Of a DNA stretch of 64,000 nt, positions 26,000 to 38,300 are shown one piece after another. Below the pieces are notes generated by a model. The model saw only the letters and a program-made list of their open reading frames with translations, was not told the DNA's origin and did no database searches. The DNA comes from Holothuria scabra (lineage: Eukaryota; Echinodermata; Holothuroidea; Aspidochirotida; Holothuriidae), in the NCBI GenBank assembly GCA_037179385.1, contig CM074193.1:8639547-8703546 (forward strand), given 5' to 3'. The position numbers were made by a program, and so were the translations under genes. How positions within the stretch are numbered: the stretch's first letter is position 1; each line of letters opens with the position of its first letter.

Positions 26000-27340
26000 A
26001 GGACACCAACGAAATGAGTAAACAAAGTTTGAAAGTTTCAACTTTCATGAATGGAATCGCTTATTTGGTATAAATGCCTGGTACTTTCTGCAAACAATGA
26101 GTTAACAATACCTTTCAACTAACAGGAATTTTACGTTGACCACTAGTCTGCACCTACTGACCAATCAGAGAGAAGGAAGAGATATTTTTGCAGTTTTCAT
26201 TCAGTGAGCAGAATTATCTTCAGTCATCACTTGGCCAATATGTGTCTGCTTAAAGGGGAAACGCAGTCACCTGAACTTAAACTGGTATCTAGCAGATTGT
26301 CCTGTTTTATAATTGGCTCTTGTGAATCACAGGACAATATGTTTCCCCCCTCAATTGTGAATTTACTTTGAGTAAGGCTTGGTTTCCTTAAAAATACATT
26401 AAAAAAGTCCTGAAATATAATTAAAGATATTGTGATGGATCTTAATATGTGAGATTTAGGCTACAGTATATCCTTAGAATCTCCATATGAAAAGAAATGA
26501 GAAGTAAACAGTGAGATTTAATCTTTGTTTCAAAATAAGTTTGGGGTGACTGCAGATTGTCCTGAAAGCTGTAAAACAGCAATTTTTTGACAGGACTTAC
26601 AACAGACACTGGCAGACAGGATGACCTAATTTGATAAATTTGTAAAAATATTTACAACTATGTTTCCATGGTCTGCCACTAGCCTAGCTTTATGGGCCAA
26701 TACAAGTGGCAAACAAGGAAACAAGTCAAACACCTCCAAATATTTTCTTTAACGGTTGTATCAACCTCTAGAACCATAAAAAATAAGTTCTCCACAGACC
26801 AAGTAGGTTTTGTTTGGACAGAGATTTATTTTCAGCTTGTTTAATGCAAAGTAAAAAGCAACTCCCACATTCTTGCCATTTATACCATATCAGCAGATTT
26901 TTTAAAGTCCTTTAATTATGCTACTTTAGTACAATTTAAAAATGCTTTCATCATACACTTTACACCCTGAATCTGCAGTATATTTACAATTCTCTAAAGA
27001 GACTCCAATAAATATTTGCAATACTGGACACCGGACAAAAACAACCAATGTCGAGGTCAGGTCACCATAGATGTGGACTACTTGGTGGTAAAACACAGTA
27101 AACAGATGCAGGAGAGCAAAAATTTGGAAAAAGTTTATAAATATGCAAAAGACAGAAATGTTTGCAGATTCTATTTGTAAGATCATAATCAGAGTGCTGA
27201 AGGCTTAGCGATTCCTTGCCAAAAGGAAAATTGGGAAAAATTTGCTTCTTGAACTCTGTTTTAAAACCCAGGATGATAGCCTTATCTTGAAAATTCTTCT
27301 AGATGTTTGCATATTTTAAAGACTTCACTCAGTGAAGTTC
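26000..27340. other. Intergenic, upstream of PFN4
   Basis: No exon was found. A CCAAT box in CCAATCAGAG context occurs at 26161 and a second at about 26233. The sequence is otherwise AT-rich. Confidence 0.4.
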
Positions 27341-27344
27341 AGTC

Positions 27345-28015
27345 TGTATATTTTCTGAAAGTAATCCAAATTGTTGGATGCAATTGATGTGTATGTAGGC
27401 ATGTATGATTACAAAATTTTCTGTACAAGTATATGGTCTTTAAAATAAAGTTAAGGCCTAACTCCAATGGATTTAATAAGAGGAGTATGTAATCTGTTGA
27501 CATAAGACAATTCCTAAAGCCTGGAACTGGTATAGTTGCACTTCTTTGGACAGATTCAATTTCATCAATGTCCATCTAATAAAAAGGAAATCAGACTGGG
27601 GTACCATACTACTCTATTATGAGACACACCATTGCTTTTTATAACATAAGAACAGAAGAAGCATCCAAATACCTGAGAGTTCTCCAATTATGTACCTAAT
27701 ACGCTGTGAGCTTTGTCACTATACCACAAATATGAGGATGAAAGGTTAATTCATTGTCAACAAGTATGTACACCAAGATCCTTTTGACTAGGACTTACCT
27801 CAAGATTGTGCCTAGCACCAGCATAACTCATCACAGAATAAGTGAATCTCAAAGACTTTTTATCCATCCTAAGAACCTGGCACTTATCAGGGTGAAAACA
27901 AATTATCAATAGCAATCTGCAATAACACACAATCACTCACTGAACTAAGTTCCTAGAGCTTTGTGTCAGCTGCAAAGATTTTGATATGACATCCAGTAAC
28001 ATCTGGCAAATCATT
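27345..28015 (-). pseudogene. Decayed non-LTR retrotransposon reverse transcriptase
   Basis: Read on the minus strand with frameshifts and stops, it shows the order typical of the jockey/CR1-type RT C-terminal half. These are an active-site relic FAADTKL (normally FADDTKL) near 27960, a HPDKCQVLRM block, a KDLGVH..LVDNELTF block, and finally DIDEIESVQRSA near 27560. The change of the first catalytic Asp to Ala, plus several stops, makes it dead. Confidence 0.7.
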
Positions 28016-29105
28016 AAAGGGGAAGCTTAAGCAAAGATTTTATTTTCATATGTGATAGAGGAACAAAATCCACACAGCGTGGTGAAAGTTCCATTCAAAT
28101 CAGACATATTTCTTGAGATATCACTTATCAGCAAATGAAGTCAGTAGATTTGTGTTCAAAAGAGAGTTTGAGGGCAGCAGAGCTTAAATATCACTTCCTC
28201 ACACTGACAAGGAATGCTTTGCTTCCCTTTTGGTTTGTCAGACGCTTGTGTTGACCTTGAAGTTAATAAGTGCATGACCTCCCTGTGAGGGGATGCAAAG
28301 TTTGTAAAATTGTCATGCCACTTATGCAATCACATTTTAATAATATGGGATTGTTGAGGAGAAAATCCAGTATAATGTTTAAAGAAAAACAAAAGACTGC
28401 CCATTAATTTGGGGATGTGATGTCATATGTGCTTGCTTCAAGTTCAGGTTTAAGGTGGAGTTGGAAAAGTCTATGAGAGCCCACTTTCTGCTGAAATCTT
28501 GTCCTAGTTGCACTCACTGGATTTCTGCTGATGATGTATATCACAAATTCACATGACATGGAGTAAATTTCAGCTGGATTCCTGGTCAGTAGTCCTGATC
28601 GAAGTGGAAATTGTTGAGCCTACAAGTAGGACTAGGAATCCTGGATGATAAGTCGAACTGGGAACTGTTGGAATGGGGTATTCTAGTATAGTTGTAACAT
28701 TGGATTTGAGTAGGACAACTGATTGTATGCCTATGGGCCCTAAGTAAGTAGTCTAGTCTATATACACATTTTAAAGGTAGTGTGACAAGTCAGCAAAAGG
28801 CCCTGAGTTTACTTGGTAGATAAGGAGCAAGGTCTCCTCAGGAAGAATCCGTTGGAATTATGTCAATATCTTTTACCGTTCTCAAGATATGCCTCTTCAA
28901 AGTTTGAATGTTTCTGAAGCAACTTGTTGGTTATGCAAAAAAAGTGATGTTGAGTGTTGCCTACTGTTCACATTTCTTTTGTTAACCCTAAATTAATTAT
29001 CAGATAGTTTATGGTTTGGTGATTGAAACTGTTGATTTTCAAGGACACGATTTCAACTTTCAAAATAAATCCTTCAGGAAACAATAATGTTACAACTGCC
29101 CTTAA
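28016..29105. other. Intergenic, unresolved
   Basis: No coding frame is supported. The start (TTAAAGGGGAAGCTTAAGCA) resembles the ends of other small elements in the window, but I could not find a second end. Confidence 0.35.
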
Positions 29106-29110
29106 AATGA

Positions 29111-30386
29111 AGATTACAAAAACAAAGGGTAACATTAGCCATATATGGTATTGGTTCAGTAGTGGCCGACTGGATTGAGAATTGGCTTGATAATAGGTTA
29201 CAAAGAGTTGTACTCAATGGACATATGTCTGATTGGCTTCCAGTGACCAGTGGTGTGCCACAGGGCTTGGTGTTAGGTCCGACGCTTTTCATAATTTATA
29301 TTAATGATCTGGATGTCAACTTGAATAATTCAGTACTGAAGTTTGCTGATGACACTAAGGTCTTTTCTGACGTCCATTCAATGGCTAAAGTGGTTGGGAT
29401 GCAAGAGGACTTGGACAAGTTGTACAATTGGTCTTGTGATTGGCAAATGCTTTTTAATGCACAGAAGTGCAAGTGTCTTCATTTTGGTCATTCAAATGCT
29501 CAAGCTAATTATTTTGTTGGTGGTGTTCAAGTTGAAACCATTGAATATGAGAAAGATTTAGGTGTGCTAATTGATAATTCTTTGAATCCAAGTAGACAGT
29601 GTGCCAAAGCGGTAAATTCTGCTAATAAGGTACTTGGTATTATTAACAGAACTTATGATTGTAAAAGTAGTAGTAATATACTTAAATTGTACAAATCTCT
29701 AGTCAGACCTCATCTTGAGTACTGTTGTCAGGCATGGCGTCCTTATCTCCAAAAAGATGTAGATAATATTGAGAAAAGACAACGTCGTGCGACAAAAATG
29801 ATTCCAAAATTATCTAAACTCAGTTATGATCTCAGGCTTGAGAGATCTGGTCTAGTTTCACTAGAAATTCGTAGATTAAGAGCTGACTTGACTGAAGTTT
29901 TAAAAATGGTGAAAGGTCTAGAAAATGTTGATCAGTCAGTCTTTTTTAATCTGTCTGAAGACAGTAGAACTAGAGGCCACCAGCTCAAATTCCAGAAGCG
30001 TCACTGCAGATTAGATATCAGAAAGTATTTTTTTACACTGTAAAAAATGCCTACAGACAGTTGTAGGAAAACAGAACAAAAAATAAAGAAATACAAAGAG
30101 GAAACGGAAAAAGTACTGTCAATTCTTGGTAACAAATTGACAGTACTTTTTCCGTTTTCTCTATGTATATCTTTATATTTTTGTTCTGTAAATCTACAGA
30201 AATTTTTTACAGTGTAGTCAACGTATTATTAATGAGTGGAACAACCTACCACAGGAGGCTATTACTGCTACAACAGTCAATGGATTTAAAAGTGTTATTG
30301 ATCCCATTTTGCGGAAGAGACGGGGGCTTTACATAAGCCAGAAACGGTTGTCCGCCCCAGTTTTTACGACCCCATCGGCAAAATAA
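29111..30386 (+). pseudogene. 5'-truncated LINE reverse transcriptase ORF, split by a foldback MITE
   Basis: The reading frame opens after a TGA at 29108, inside the RT palm. It carries VADWIENWLDNRLQRVVLNG, the SGVPQG motif, GPTLFIIYINDLD, and the catalytic FADDTK box. After these come an EKDLGVLIDN thumb block, RPHLEYCCQAW, and the C-terminal RLDIRKYFF. These place it in the jockey/CR1/Rex-like group of non-LTR retrotransposons. The frame is cut at 30036 by a 179-bp element. On the other side it resumes exactly in frame with INEWNNLP and runs to TAA at 30384-30386. No endonuclease domain or full N-terminus is present. Apart from the insertion and the 5' truncation, the frame is intact, so this copy is fairly young. 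Confidence 0.9.
30036..30214. mobile_element. Tc1/mariner-type foldback MITE
   Basis: This 179-bp near-palindrome begins CACTGTAAAAAAT and ends ATTTTTTACAGTG, with TA at 30034-30035 and 30215-30216. The complementarity extends almost to the centre, near 30125: GGAAAAAGTACTGTCAATT pairs with AATTGACAGTACTTTTTCC. TA duplication and CACTGTA-type ends are typical of Tc1/mariner-derived MITEs. Confidence 0.88.
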
Positions 30387-30590
30387 TGCCAGTGGGCTCC
30401 GGTGAATTACGGTGAGTTATATGGTATGTCCCTCCCATGATATCACAAGATTTACATATCGAGTTCATATTTAACATAACATAACAGGTTCAAGGGCAAA
30501 GGAGGGCTGTAAAGGCCCCATAAGATGCCCTGTAATCCAAAAACCCCCCAAAACAAAGCAAACCACCAACACCTAAAGAGCCCAGAAAGA

Positions 30591-30851
30591 TTAGATTCTA
30601 CCACAGTCATGGAAAAACTTGTCAATATTAACCTTAAAACGGTGCACTGATGTGGAGTTAACAACCCACTCAGGCAGGCTATTCCACTCACTAACAACCC
30701 TATGAGAGAAACTGAACTTCCTAATGTCAAGTCTAGCAAAAGACTTTTCAAGCTTTTTGCAATGGCCTCTAACCCGAGGATTACTCTGGACCTTTAAATA
30801 ACTGCAAGCTAACAAAGGATTCCCAAAGGATTTATGCATGATTAAGTGCAA
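30591..30851 (-). pseudogene. LINE reverse transcriptase C-terminal fragment
   Basis: The minus-strand frame carries NPRVRGHCKKLEKSF, RLDIRKFSFSHRVVSEWNSL and a terminal VHRFKVNIDKFF. This is the same C-terminal module as the plus-strand LINE at 29.1-30.4 kb but clearly a different copy. The 5' part is missing and the upstream side runs into a local tandem duplication. Confidence 0.8.
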
Positions 30852-31027
30852 ATCAGAAATAAAATCAGGATTTATGCATGATTAAGTGCAAATCAGAAAT
30901 AAACCTGTAAATAACTGCAAGCTAACAAAGGATTCCCAAAGGATTTATGCATGATTAAGTGCAAATCAGAAATAAAATCAGGATTTATGCATGATTAAGT
31001 GCAAATCAGAAATAAACCTGTAAAATG
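30802..31027. repeat. Nested tandem duplication
   Basis: A 113-bp unit occurs twice (starts at 30802 and 30915). Inside each unit a 39-bp subunit is itself duplicated (GGATTTATGCATGATTAAGT at 30829 and 30868, and again in the second unit). Copies are essentially identical, so the events are recent. It overlaps the end of the minus-strand LINE fragment. Confidence 0.9.
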
Positions 31028-31111
31028 GCCAATTTTCAACCAATTTTGAAGGGAATTGCGTCAATTTTCTTGCGGGTTTTGAATGCTCTTCACATCAAAT
31101 ACCTGACTTTG

Positions 31112-31423
31112 TTAATTCGGTATCACACTCACCCTCTCATCCCAAACTACACTTCTAGTATAGGGTAACTGAAACTCACAATTGGTTCAGCTTTTTGATT
31201 GACTGCTAATTCAAACAATGAAGAGTATCAAAACTTATATTACACAGAACGAACTGTTCTGATAGTGTTTTGATTATACACATTGAGCTTTCTATATTCA
31301 CCCTGAAGCAACAAAATGAGATTGTGTTTGGATGAGGGTGAATTTCAGACAATTGTGGGAGGGGCTTAATTAAGAAGGTTAGGAGAATTAGTACTGTTTG
31401 GGATGAGAAAATTGGACCTTTAA
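31112..31423 (-). mobile_element. TTAA-flanked MITE family 2, copy 3
   Basis: It shares interior blocks with the copies at 22558 and 24312: CCCTCTCATCCCAAACTAC, CAATTGGTTCAGCTTTTTG and GTGGGAGGGGCTTAATTAAG. The right end is TTGGACCT-TTAA; the left end is degraded. Confidence 0.65.
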
Positions 31424-32085
31424 GTTAATTTTGGCTAGGTCTCGCTTACTGAAGTGTTGTTGCAGCCCTGCACTAAGCCTTATATTACTTTTACCTTAAC
31501 TGACAAATGCAAGGATGAGGCCTAACGCTACGCTACTTCTAGACTTTATCACTTTAACAGGACGTTGCTACTGTACGTCCACTTTCCTCCACACAAGAGA
31601 AGTACACGGTCCTGTTCAAGGATTAAGTCTAAGACAATCATGAATTTGCAAAATGGACTAACTTCAAGTTTTTCACAGAATTTGGATTTTCCTCTTATGA
31701 CAGCTTCTTCGATGGCCTAAGCAACTTCCCTCATCAGTCTAGGCCTAGGCCTAAATCCTTAATAGTTCAACTAGCCTTGCTCTCGCCCACCTGCACTGCA
31801 CTGTACATGGATGGCCAGGCTCAGGCTAGGCTGCATGCAAAAAGTTGTTTATCAGCTGGAGGTCACAGGTCACTAGTTCTGATTAGGAACGTTCCATTCT
31901 GAAGACTTCTTGTAGTGGTAAGATATCCAAAAGAGTTGAAAGAAATTTGAGCCCCTCTAGACTTTTTTGATAGAATTTTATTTTTAGAAGCAAAATTTAA
32001 CTGTTAGTGAACAGTTTTGATCCTGTTTTTAATACATTCGCTTTCCCCAGAGCGAAAACACTTTGCAAATATGGGCCATGAATCT

Positions 32086-32099
32086 GTTGCTATGGAAAG
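32086..32099 (+). promoter_or_regulatory. RFX X-box-like motif upstream of FAM228
   Basis: GTTGCTATGGAAAG matches RYYNYYATRRNRAC at 13 of 14 positions (the last base differs) and includes the GTTGC half-site. It is 210 bp upstream of the FAM228 start codon. Weak alone; notable with the PFN4 X-box. Confidence 0.4.
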
Positions 32100-32308
32100 G
32101 CGGAAGACATCTGTAAACAACAGACAAGATCGAGAAGTCAAAACTTGAGTTTGTTTATGCACGCATTGTGAATGTGTACTAGTACTACTACTGTACTGTA
32201 TGATCATGTGCTGCTGTGCGGTGAAGATGCACTGACGAGGCATTTTTATATCAGGTCCCCAAATGATGCAGTTTTCGAAAGCAACAAGTTTTAGTTCGCA
32301 GAAGAAAA

Positions 32309-35300
32309 ATGATAAATTGTAAGAATACTACAGGAGAGAATAAACTGAGAATTCACTCTCCTGCTGCCCGGGATGATATTGTAAAAGAGGCTCATGACCA
32401 CCATCGACCACCACGACCGGTACGTATCATAAGTTAGGCTGCATTAGTACGTACAGCCTAGGGGAAGCTTACATTGCTTAAAGCAACTAAACCTAGCCTC
32501 AGGCTACAGCAGACTAAGCAACGCTTGAGATAAAAGATAACTTTGCACGTAGGAGAAACAAAAGAATTGATAAGTAAAATATTTATAGCTTTAGTATAGC
32601 CTTGCATATTATTGACACAATTGCACAATCTTGGTTTCTTAGAGAGTCAGTTCCATCCGTTGTCCGTCTTTTGTTGTTGTCATGAACGCAACTCAGGAAT
32701 GGCCCATAGGCCTAGACTTAACTTGCACACTTGATGCCCATATTCATGTCTCCACTTATTGAATTGGAATACTGTTGATTTTGTAACATGTAGGCCTATA
32801 GTTAGGCTGGGCTAAGTAAACTTGTTAAGTTTTCAAGTATATGGATGGTTGGAATTTTGTGCATGCAATTTTAAAAATTATAAATATTCTAGAAATGAAG
32901 ATGATGCTGAATTTTTAATGTCTTAACTTGAAACCTGTTGAAATTTCAATCAGATATCCGTAAAAATTTGCTTTTAATTCATGATATGATGTTGACTGGA
33001 ATAACTGTTCTTGTTAGTTGCAAAACTGCCAAATTTCGTGCATTAGTTGAAGATCGCAAGCAACCAAAGGGATAGTTCAAAATATATTATAACTTCCGAT
33101 ACCATAATGATTCCCATAATCGACCACTGAGATAGCTAGCACTCTCCTGCTAACAACATCCAAGATAAATGGAGCAAAAGGTGTGATTTTTCCCCAACCC
33201 CAATTCAAGAATCAACTGTTGGCTACAGTGAGGATGAAATGCAACTAATTTGGGTAAAGATAAAAAAGTACCAACATGTTTTGGCTTCATTGTGAACAAA
33301 AACAATGCATTTTGGCTTGGTAAATCGTGCCACAGCTTAGGCTGGTGCTTTGCTACAGTGAGAGGGATGAATTTTCACAGGTCCACAAAATTTGGCAGTG
33401 CCCGAAATCTGGTGTGTGCCATTAGCCTTCACTGAAATTCTTTCCCTCAAACAAAAAAGGCTATTAAAGCAACTGTTAGTATTCTTCAGAAAAACTCCTC
33501 AAAATTACTGAACTCATTTGTACTGAACTCTTTATTTTTTTTAGTACCATTGCCATAGGCTATACCACATGTATTAGGTTCTAGGAATGGATGAAGTCTG
33601 AGTTTTTTGGGGGGATGGGAAGAGGCTAGAAGATGCTGACGAAGGTGGTTAATTTTAAATCTTTGGTATCATTTCCATTAGAGACTATGGCAGGATTCAT
33701 TTCTTGGCCTTTAAAGTGCACATGTACAGTTTTGCACAGGATGATTGAGTAGCCATATGGTACCTTTATCAGTGTTTCTGACAAGGGGGGACTTTTCCCC
33801 CTCTCCAGAAGAATTTGGGTAAAATCCCCTTCTCATTTCCACAAAAATTAGAATATTGTCAACATCTTTGTTTCTTAATTAAAAAAGAAGACACTTTTGA
33901 GGCAATGACTTACCACAAATAATTGGCCCTTAAAACCCTTCAAATTGCACCTCAAATACAGGGGTCTTAAAGCAAGCTTTTGTCCTCCAAGATCTACTTA
34001 TACCTTAAGCCTGAGGCAGCATCACTTTAGACTTGGAGTTTAGCAGGAATTAATCCCAGGCTCTTTCTTTTGTGGTTCTGGTGAGATCCCTGTTTATTGG
34101 CTCATATTAGCCCCTTGCATGTAGGCTACCCATATATGCCCCTTATAAACCCAAACTTTCAACTTTTCAAATGATGCAATGTCGTTGGCTCTTCTTGTGC
34201 ATAGGATTTTGAAGAGATGTAGCTATTGCTGGAGTTTATGATTAAGGCTGAATTGTTGAATAGTGTCTGAGCCATTTTCTTTGTACTCTTTGTTGGAGCA
34301 TTTTGAACATAATTTTTCCCTTTCCAAGTCACACACTTTGTTATTTATTTGCTTTTGTTTGTAAGTTTTGTGTTGTGATATATATATAAAACAAATAAAA
34401 TGAAACCAATTTCCTTTCATTTCTTTAGCTTTCAAGAAAGTATGAGGAGAGAAAATTAAGGATTAAGGAAGAATTGAAAACTGAAACAAGACCATGGTCC
34501 ACCCCACCCAATCTTCAGTCATTTGCAACATTATCTGCTAGTAGCAGTAGGTCATCCTTTGACCAGACATCCAAAATTCAAAACTGGTTGAGTGAGAAGG
34601 CTGTCAGAAATGTACAGGTTAGTGAATAATTTACCTGTAATAAGTGCAAAGTTACTTAAATTTTAGAATTGGAGTGCAGATAGGGCAAGGCCTTAAGAGG
34701 CTGAAATGTGGATTGTTTAAAAGGTTTGTGTCTTTCCCTAAATATAAATTAGTTTATATGTATTTATGGATGATACATTTGATTCCTAGATAAAAATGCT
34801 GACTGCACCTCAGTGGATGAAAATTCAATAGCATTACTTTGATCTCTCTGTCACTAATGACTGTAACAGAGTGTACCTAGACCAGGAATTGTCACCAATC
34901 TCCAGGAAGCCTACAGGCAATATAACCTTGAGTACCTTCAGCTCTGTACCGACTACTGAGTACTGCTTTCTCTGGGAGGTACCATGGTGTTGTTCCTCTT
35001 TGCACTGGGAGAGAGGCTATGAGTGAACTAGTGAACTTTGTTGGAAGAATTCTTATACTGTGGGGGTACATATCTACATGAGATTCACTTTTCAAATCAA
35101 TGAATTTAGTTCAAGTTTGCTAAATTTTAAGTCAGAGGAATATTTTTCATACCATTGGTTTCAGTTATAAGAACTATCACCTGTCCATCAAACCAAAGGC
35201 AAACAATTGACGATTGGATTACAAACATTTATGTGAATGAACAAATGGTGACACTTTTCAGTTGGGAAATTATGCAAACATATTGTTGAATACTCCCTAA

Positions 35301-38300
35301 TCAATACCTTCCATTAGCACATTGGTGTTATCCAAGCAAGCTTCTCAATCACATCTTTCCATTGTGCTGATAGATCATGATGATTTTAGAGTCAATTACT
35401 GTTTGTTTCCTGTTCTGTTTACATTCAAAGTCTTCCTTTTCAAAGACATATGTAATTTGTTTCAGATCTTTCAGTGTGAACTATCAATAATGCATATATA
35501 CCTGTAATTGTAGTTGTTAAAAAAATTGTCACTAGGGAGTGATAGGATTATCAGTCAGATGATCTTTCCCCTGGGAAAGTGGGGGGGGGGGGGGAGGCAA
35601 CGATTCAGATCATGGATTGAAGAGGAATTTGTGGCTTGGCTTGCAGTTCATAACATGCATATTGAATAAATATTAAGTAAACAAAATGTAAATTTTTTTG
35701 TTGCTATAGCTTTATTGGAAGAGCAAAATGAATGTTTTGCTTTTCAAGGTGTTTCATTACATGAACACCACTACAGGCCATACATTTCCCTTTGTTAGAA
35801 CCATTGACTGGTTAAAATATAGTAACTTTATTGTCTTCTATGGTGGTTCTGCCTACTAAGAAGCAATGAAACACCTTGAATTCAATATAAGCCCAAGAAA
35901 CATACCTGAATGCAACTTTCTTTCTCATGGTGCAATGTTTGGCTCGAGGCAAATATGAAATGACATTGTTGTGCTGGAATAAAGTGCTCATATCATGTGG
36001 ATCATAAACATTTAAAGTTTGCAAAGCACAACTAAATGAGATGGAAAAAAAAAGAAAAAAAGCACAACTAAGACTCTTTTTTACTCTACCTTGAATCTTT
36101 TGTGTTTTACATTTATGCTAATTCATCCTCTCTTTGTTTACATTTTTCAGGAAAAAGCTGACCCTGAGGCAAAAGCAACAAAACACATGTACATGTCTGT
36201 TCTTGACACAGAAAACACCTTTGTTAGGGTAAGTCACTTTTGCTATACTGTAGCATATTAATTGTTTCCTTGTTAGAAAATAACCTTATTCAACTGAAAT
36301 CATTTGTTTTACCAAACCCTCAATATCTGTCATCTGGAATTTCAAAAGAATTCAGTATCCTGATTTCATAAACAGTAATTTACTGTGCTTTTTTTGTGAG
36401 AAATACTTTGTGGAGCACATTTCCTTAGGTTGTGTATATACATTTGGTACTGTAGCTAGGTCACCATCATTGTGGAGGAAATACAAAGAAAAACATGTTT
36501 TCATTTGTTTTCACAGGATGTTGACAACTTCTTACTCAAAAAAGCTTTCTTGGACCTGAGGAAGAAAGAAATGCTCCATAAAAAGTGGAGTGAAAGAATT
36601 TCTGAACCAATTGAAGCTAAGATCTTTCAGGAAATGAAGAAAAATTACCCACAGGTTGACAAACATAAGAGGAAACTGTATGAGCAATATTTAAAGCATG
36701 GAAACAAAAAAGTAAGTTTAGTTTTCATGGAAATATTGCTTTGATTATCATAGCCAGTGGTGTCATAAGAACAATATGCCCATGTGCGTGTGCATGTGTG
36801 TGTGTGTGGGGGGGGTGGAGGTCATATGAAAGGTTTGTTTACCAGACCTCTGGTGGTAATGGTGAGACACTTTGTAAGTCTCATTAGATTTTTCTTCATT
36901 GTGCTTGAATTTCATGCATGGAATAGACAACATGCTGTTCCTTAAGTACAGTATTTGTTGCGCATGAATGGAGTGTCAATATCATACCAGCCCCAACTTT
37001 GAGGATTGTTTGAAGAGCATTTTGTTGTTACGAAAAGTCCTAGCAATAGATTTGAAAAGAAAAACTGAAGCATTGGGAGATATGACTGGCTAGGAATTAT
37101 TTTATTCTTGAAAGAAAGAGAGAGATTTGATGCCAATGTGTTTGACAATTTCTTGAAATGCTGTTTCACTGAATGTGATGAAATAAGCAAATTTAATTCA
37201 AGCTTTCATATCTCTTTTTGTAGCATTTGAAGCACTGTTGTCTGATCAAAGTAATAAAAAAATTGATATTATTTCATTATGGTATTTTGCTGTTTGGACT
37301 TTTTGTTGGTTTTATTGGACAAACAAGAGTCTGATTTATATTTTTTTTTTACAGGGATTTGTATTTCTAGACACATTTGACACTTCAGAGTATAACCCAC
37401 TCCAACTTGTTACTCCAAGACCAGCACCCATACATATACGAATGAGAACGCATTCTGATCCTCTGCTAATGCAACAAAGAGTTCGGGATGACGAAGACCA
37501 AACCATTGTACGCTGTGTCACAGGTAGAGGCATTCTCTTTGTTGTACCAATATTCCACAAATTCACTTTTGATAAGTGCAACTCTAATTGCAAAGTCTGG
37601 TTGAGTTTGTGTGTTTAGAGTAAAAACATTCATGCAATGTCAGGAATTTATCATTCATGTTTGAATTCAACTATGGACATAAATGTAGTAAAAAATGCAG
37701 TAGGGATTTTTCCACCTCATCTAAAGCTTGTGTCAAAAAAATTCACTTAAAAATTTATGGAAAATGAGAGGAAATAATTAGAAAATGTTAAATATAGGAC
37801 TGAAATGATGTCATATATGATGACCACAGCATTTAATGTGAAAATTACGAAAAGTGGTACTGAGTCTATGATAACAGCGTGGTGCTCTGTTTATTTATTT
37901 GACCTTGGATTAAAAATCCAGAAATTGCAGTATCAGGATGTGCAATGAAAGTAGGATCCATTTAATGTTCTCCATAATGCTATATATATTAAATTTCCCA
38001 CAATGCAGTGGTGCTCACCCTAAATTTTAACAAGTTTATCACTACCTGCTTGAGCTCTTAGTCTCACTGCTTTACATTGACAGGCCTCTGTACAATTTGC
38101 AGTGGCTGTACAAGTGTCATGCAGGAAACAGGAAGTGTTTCATAACAAAATTTTAATTTCTATTTTCATTTAATTTCAGGAAAGACTCTGGATGCCGGAG
38201 AATTAGAAAGCCATCGCTTGCCACCCTTGCCTCTTGTGCCACTTGGCCGCCACGGTACAGAATGTAACACATGGCTTGCCATGCCTCTGCATGATATAGA

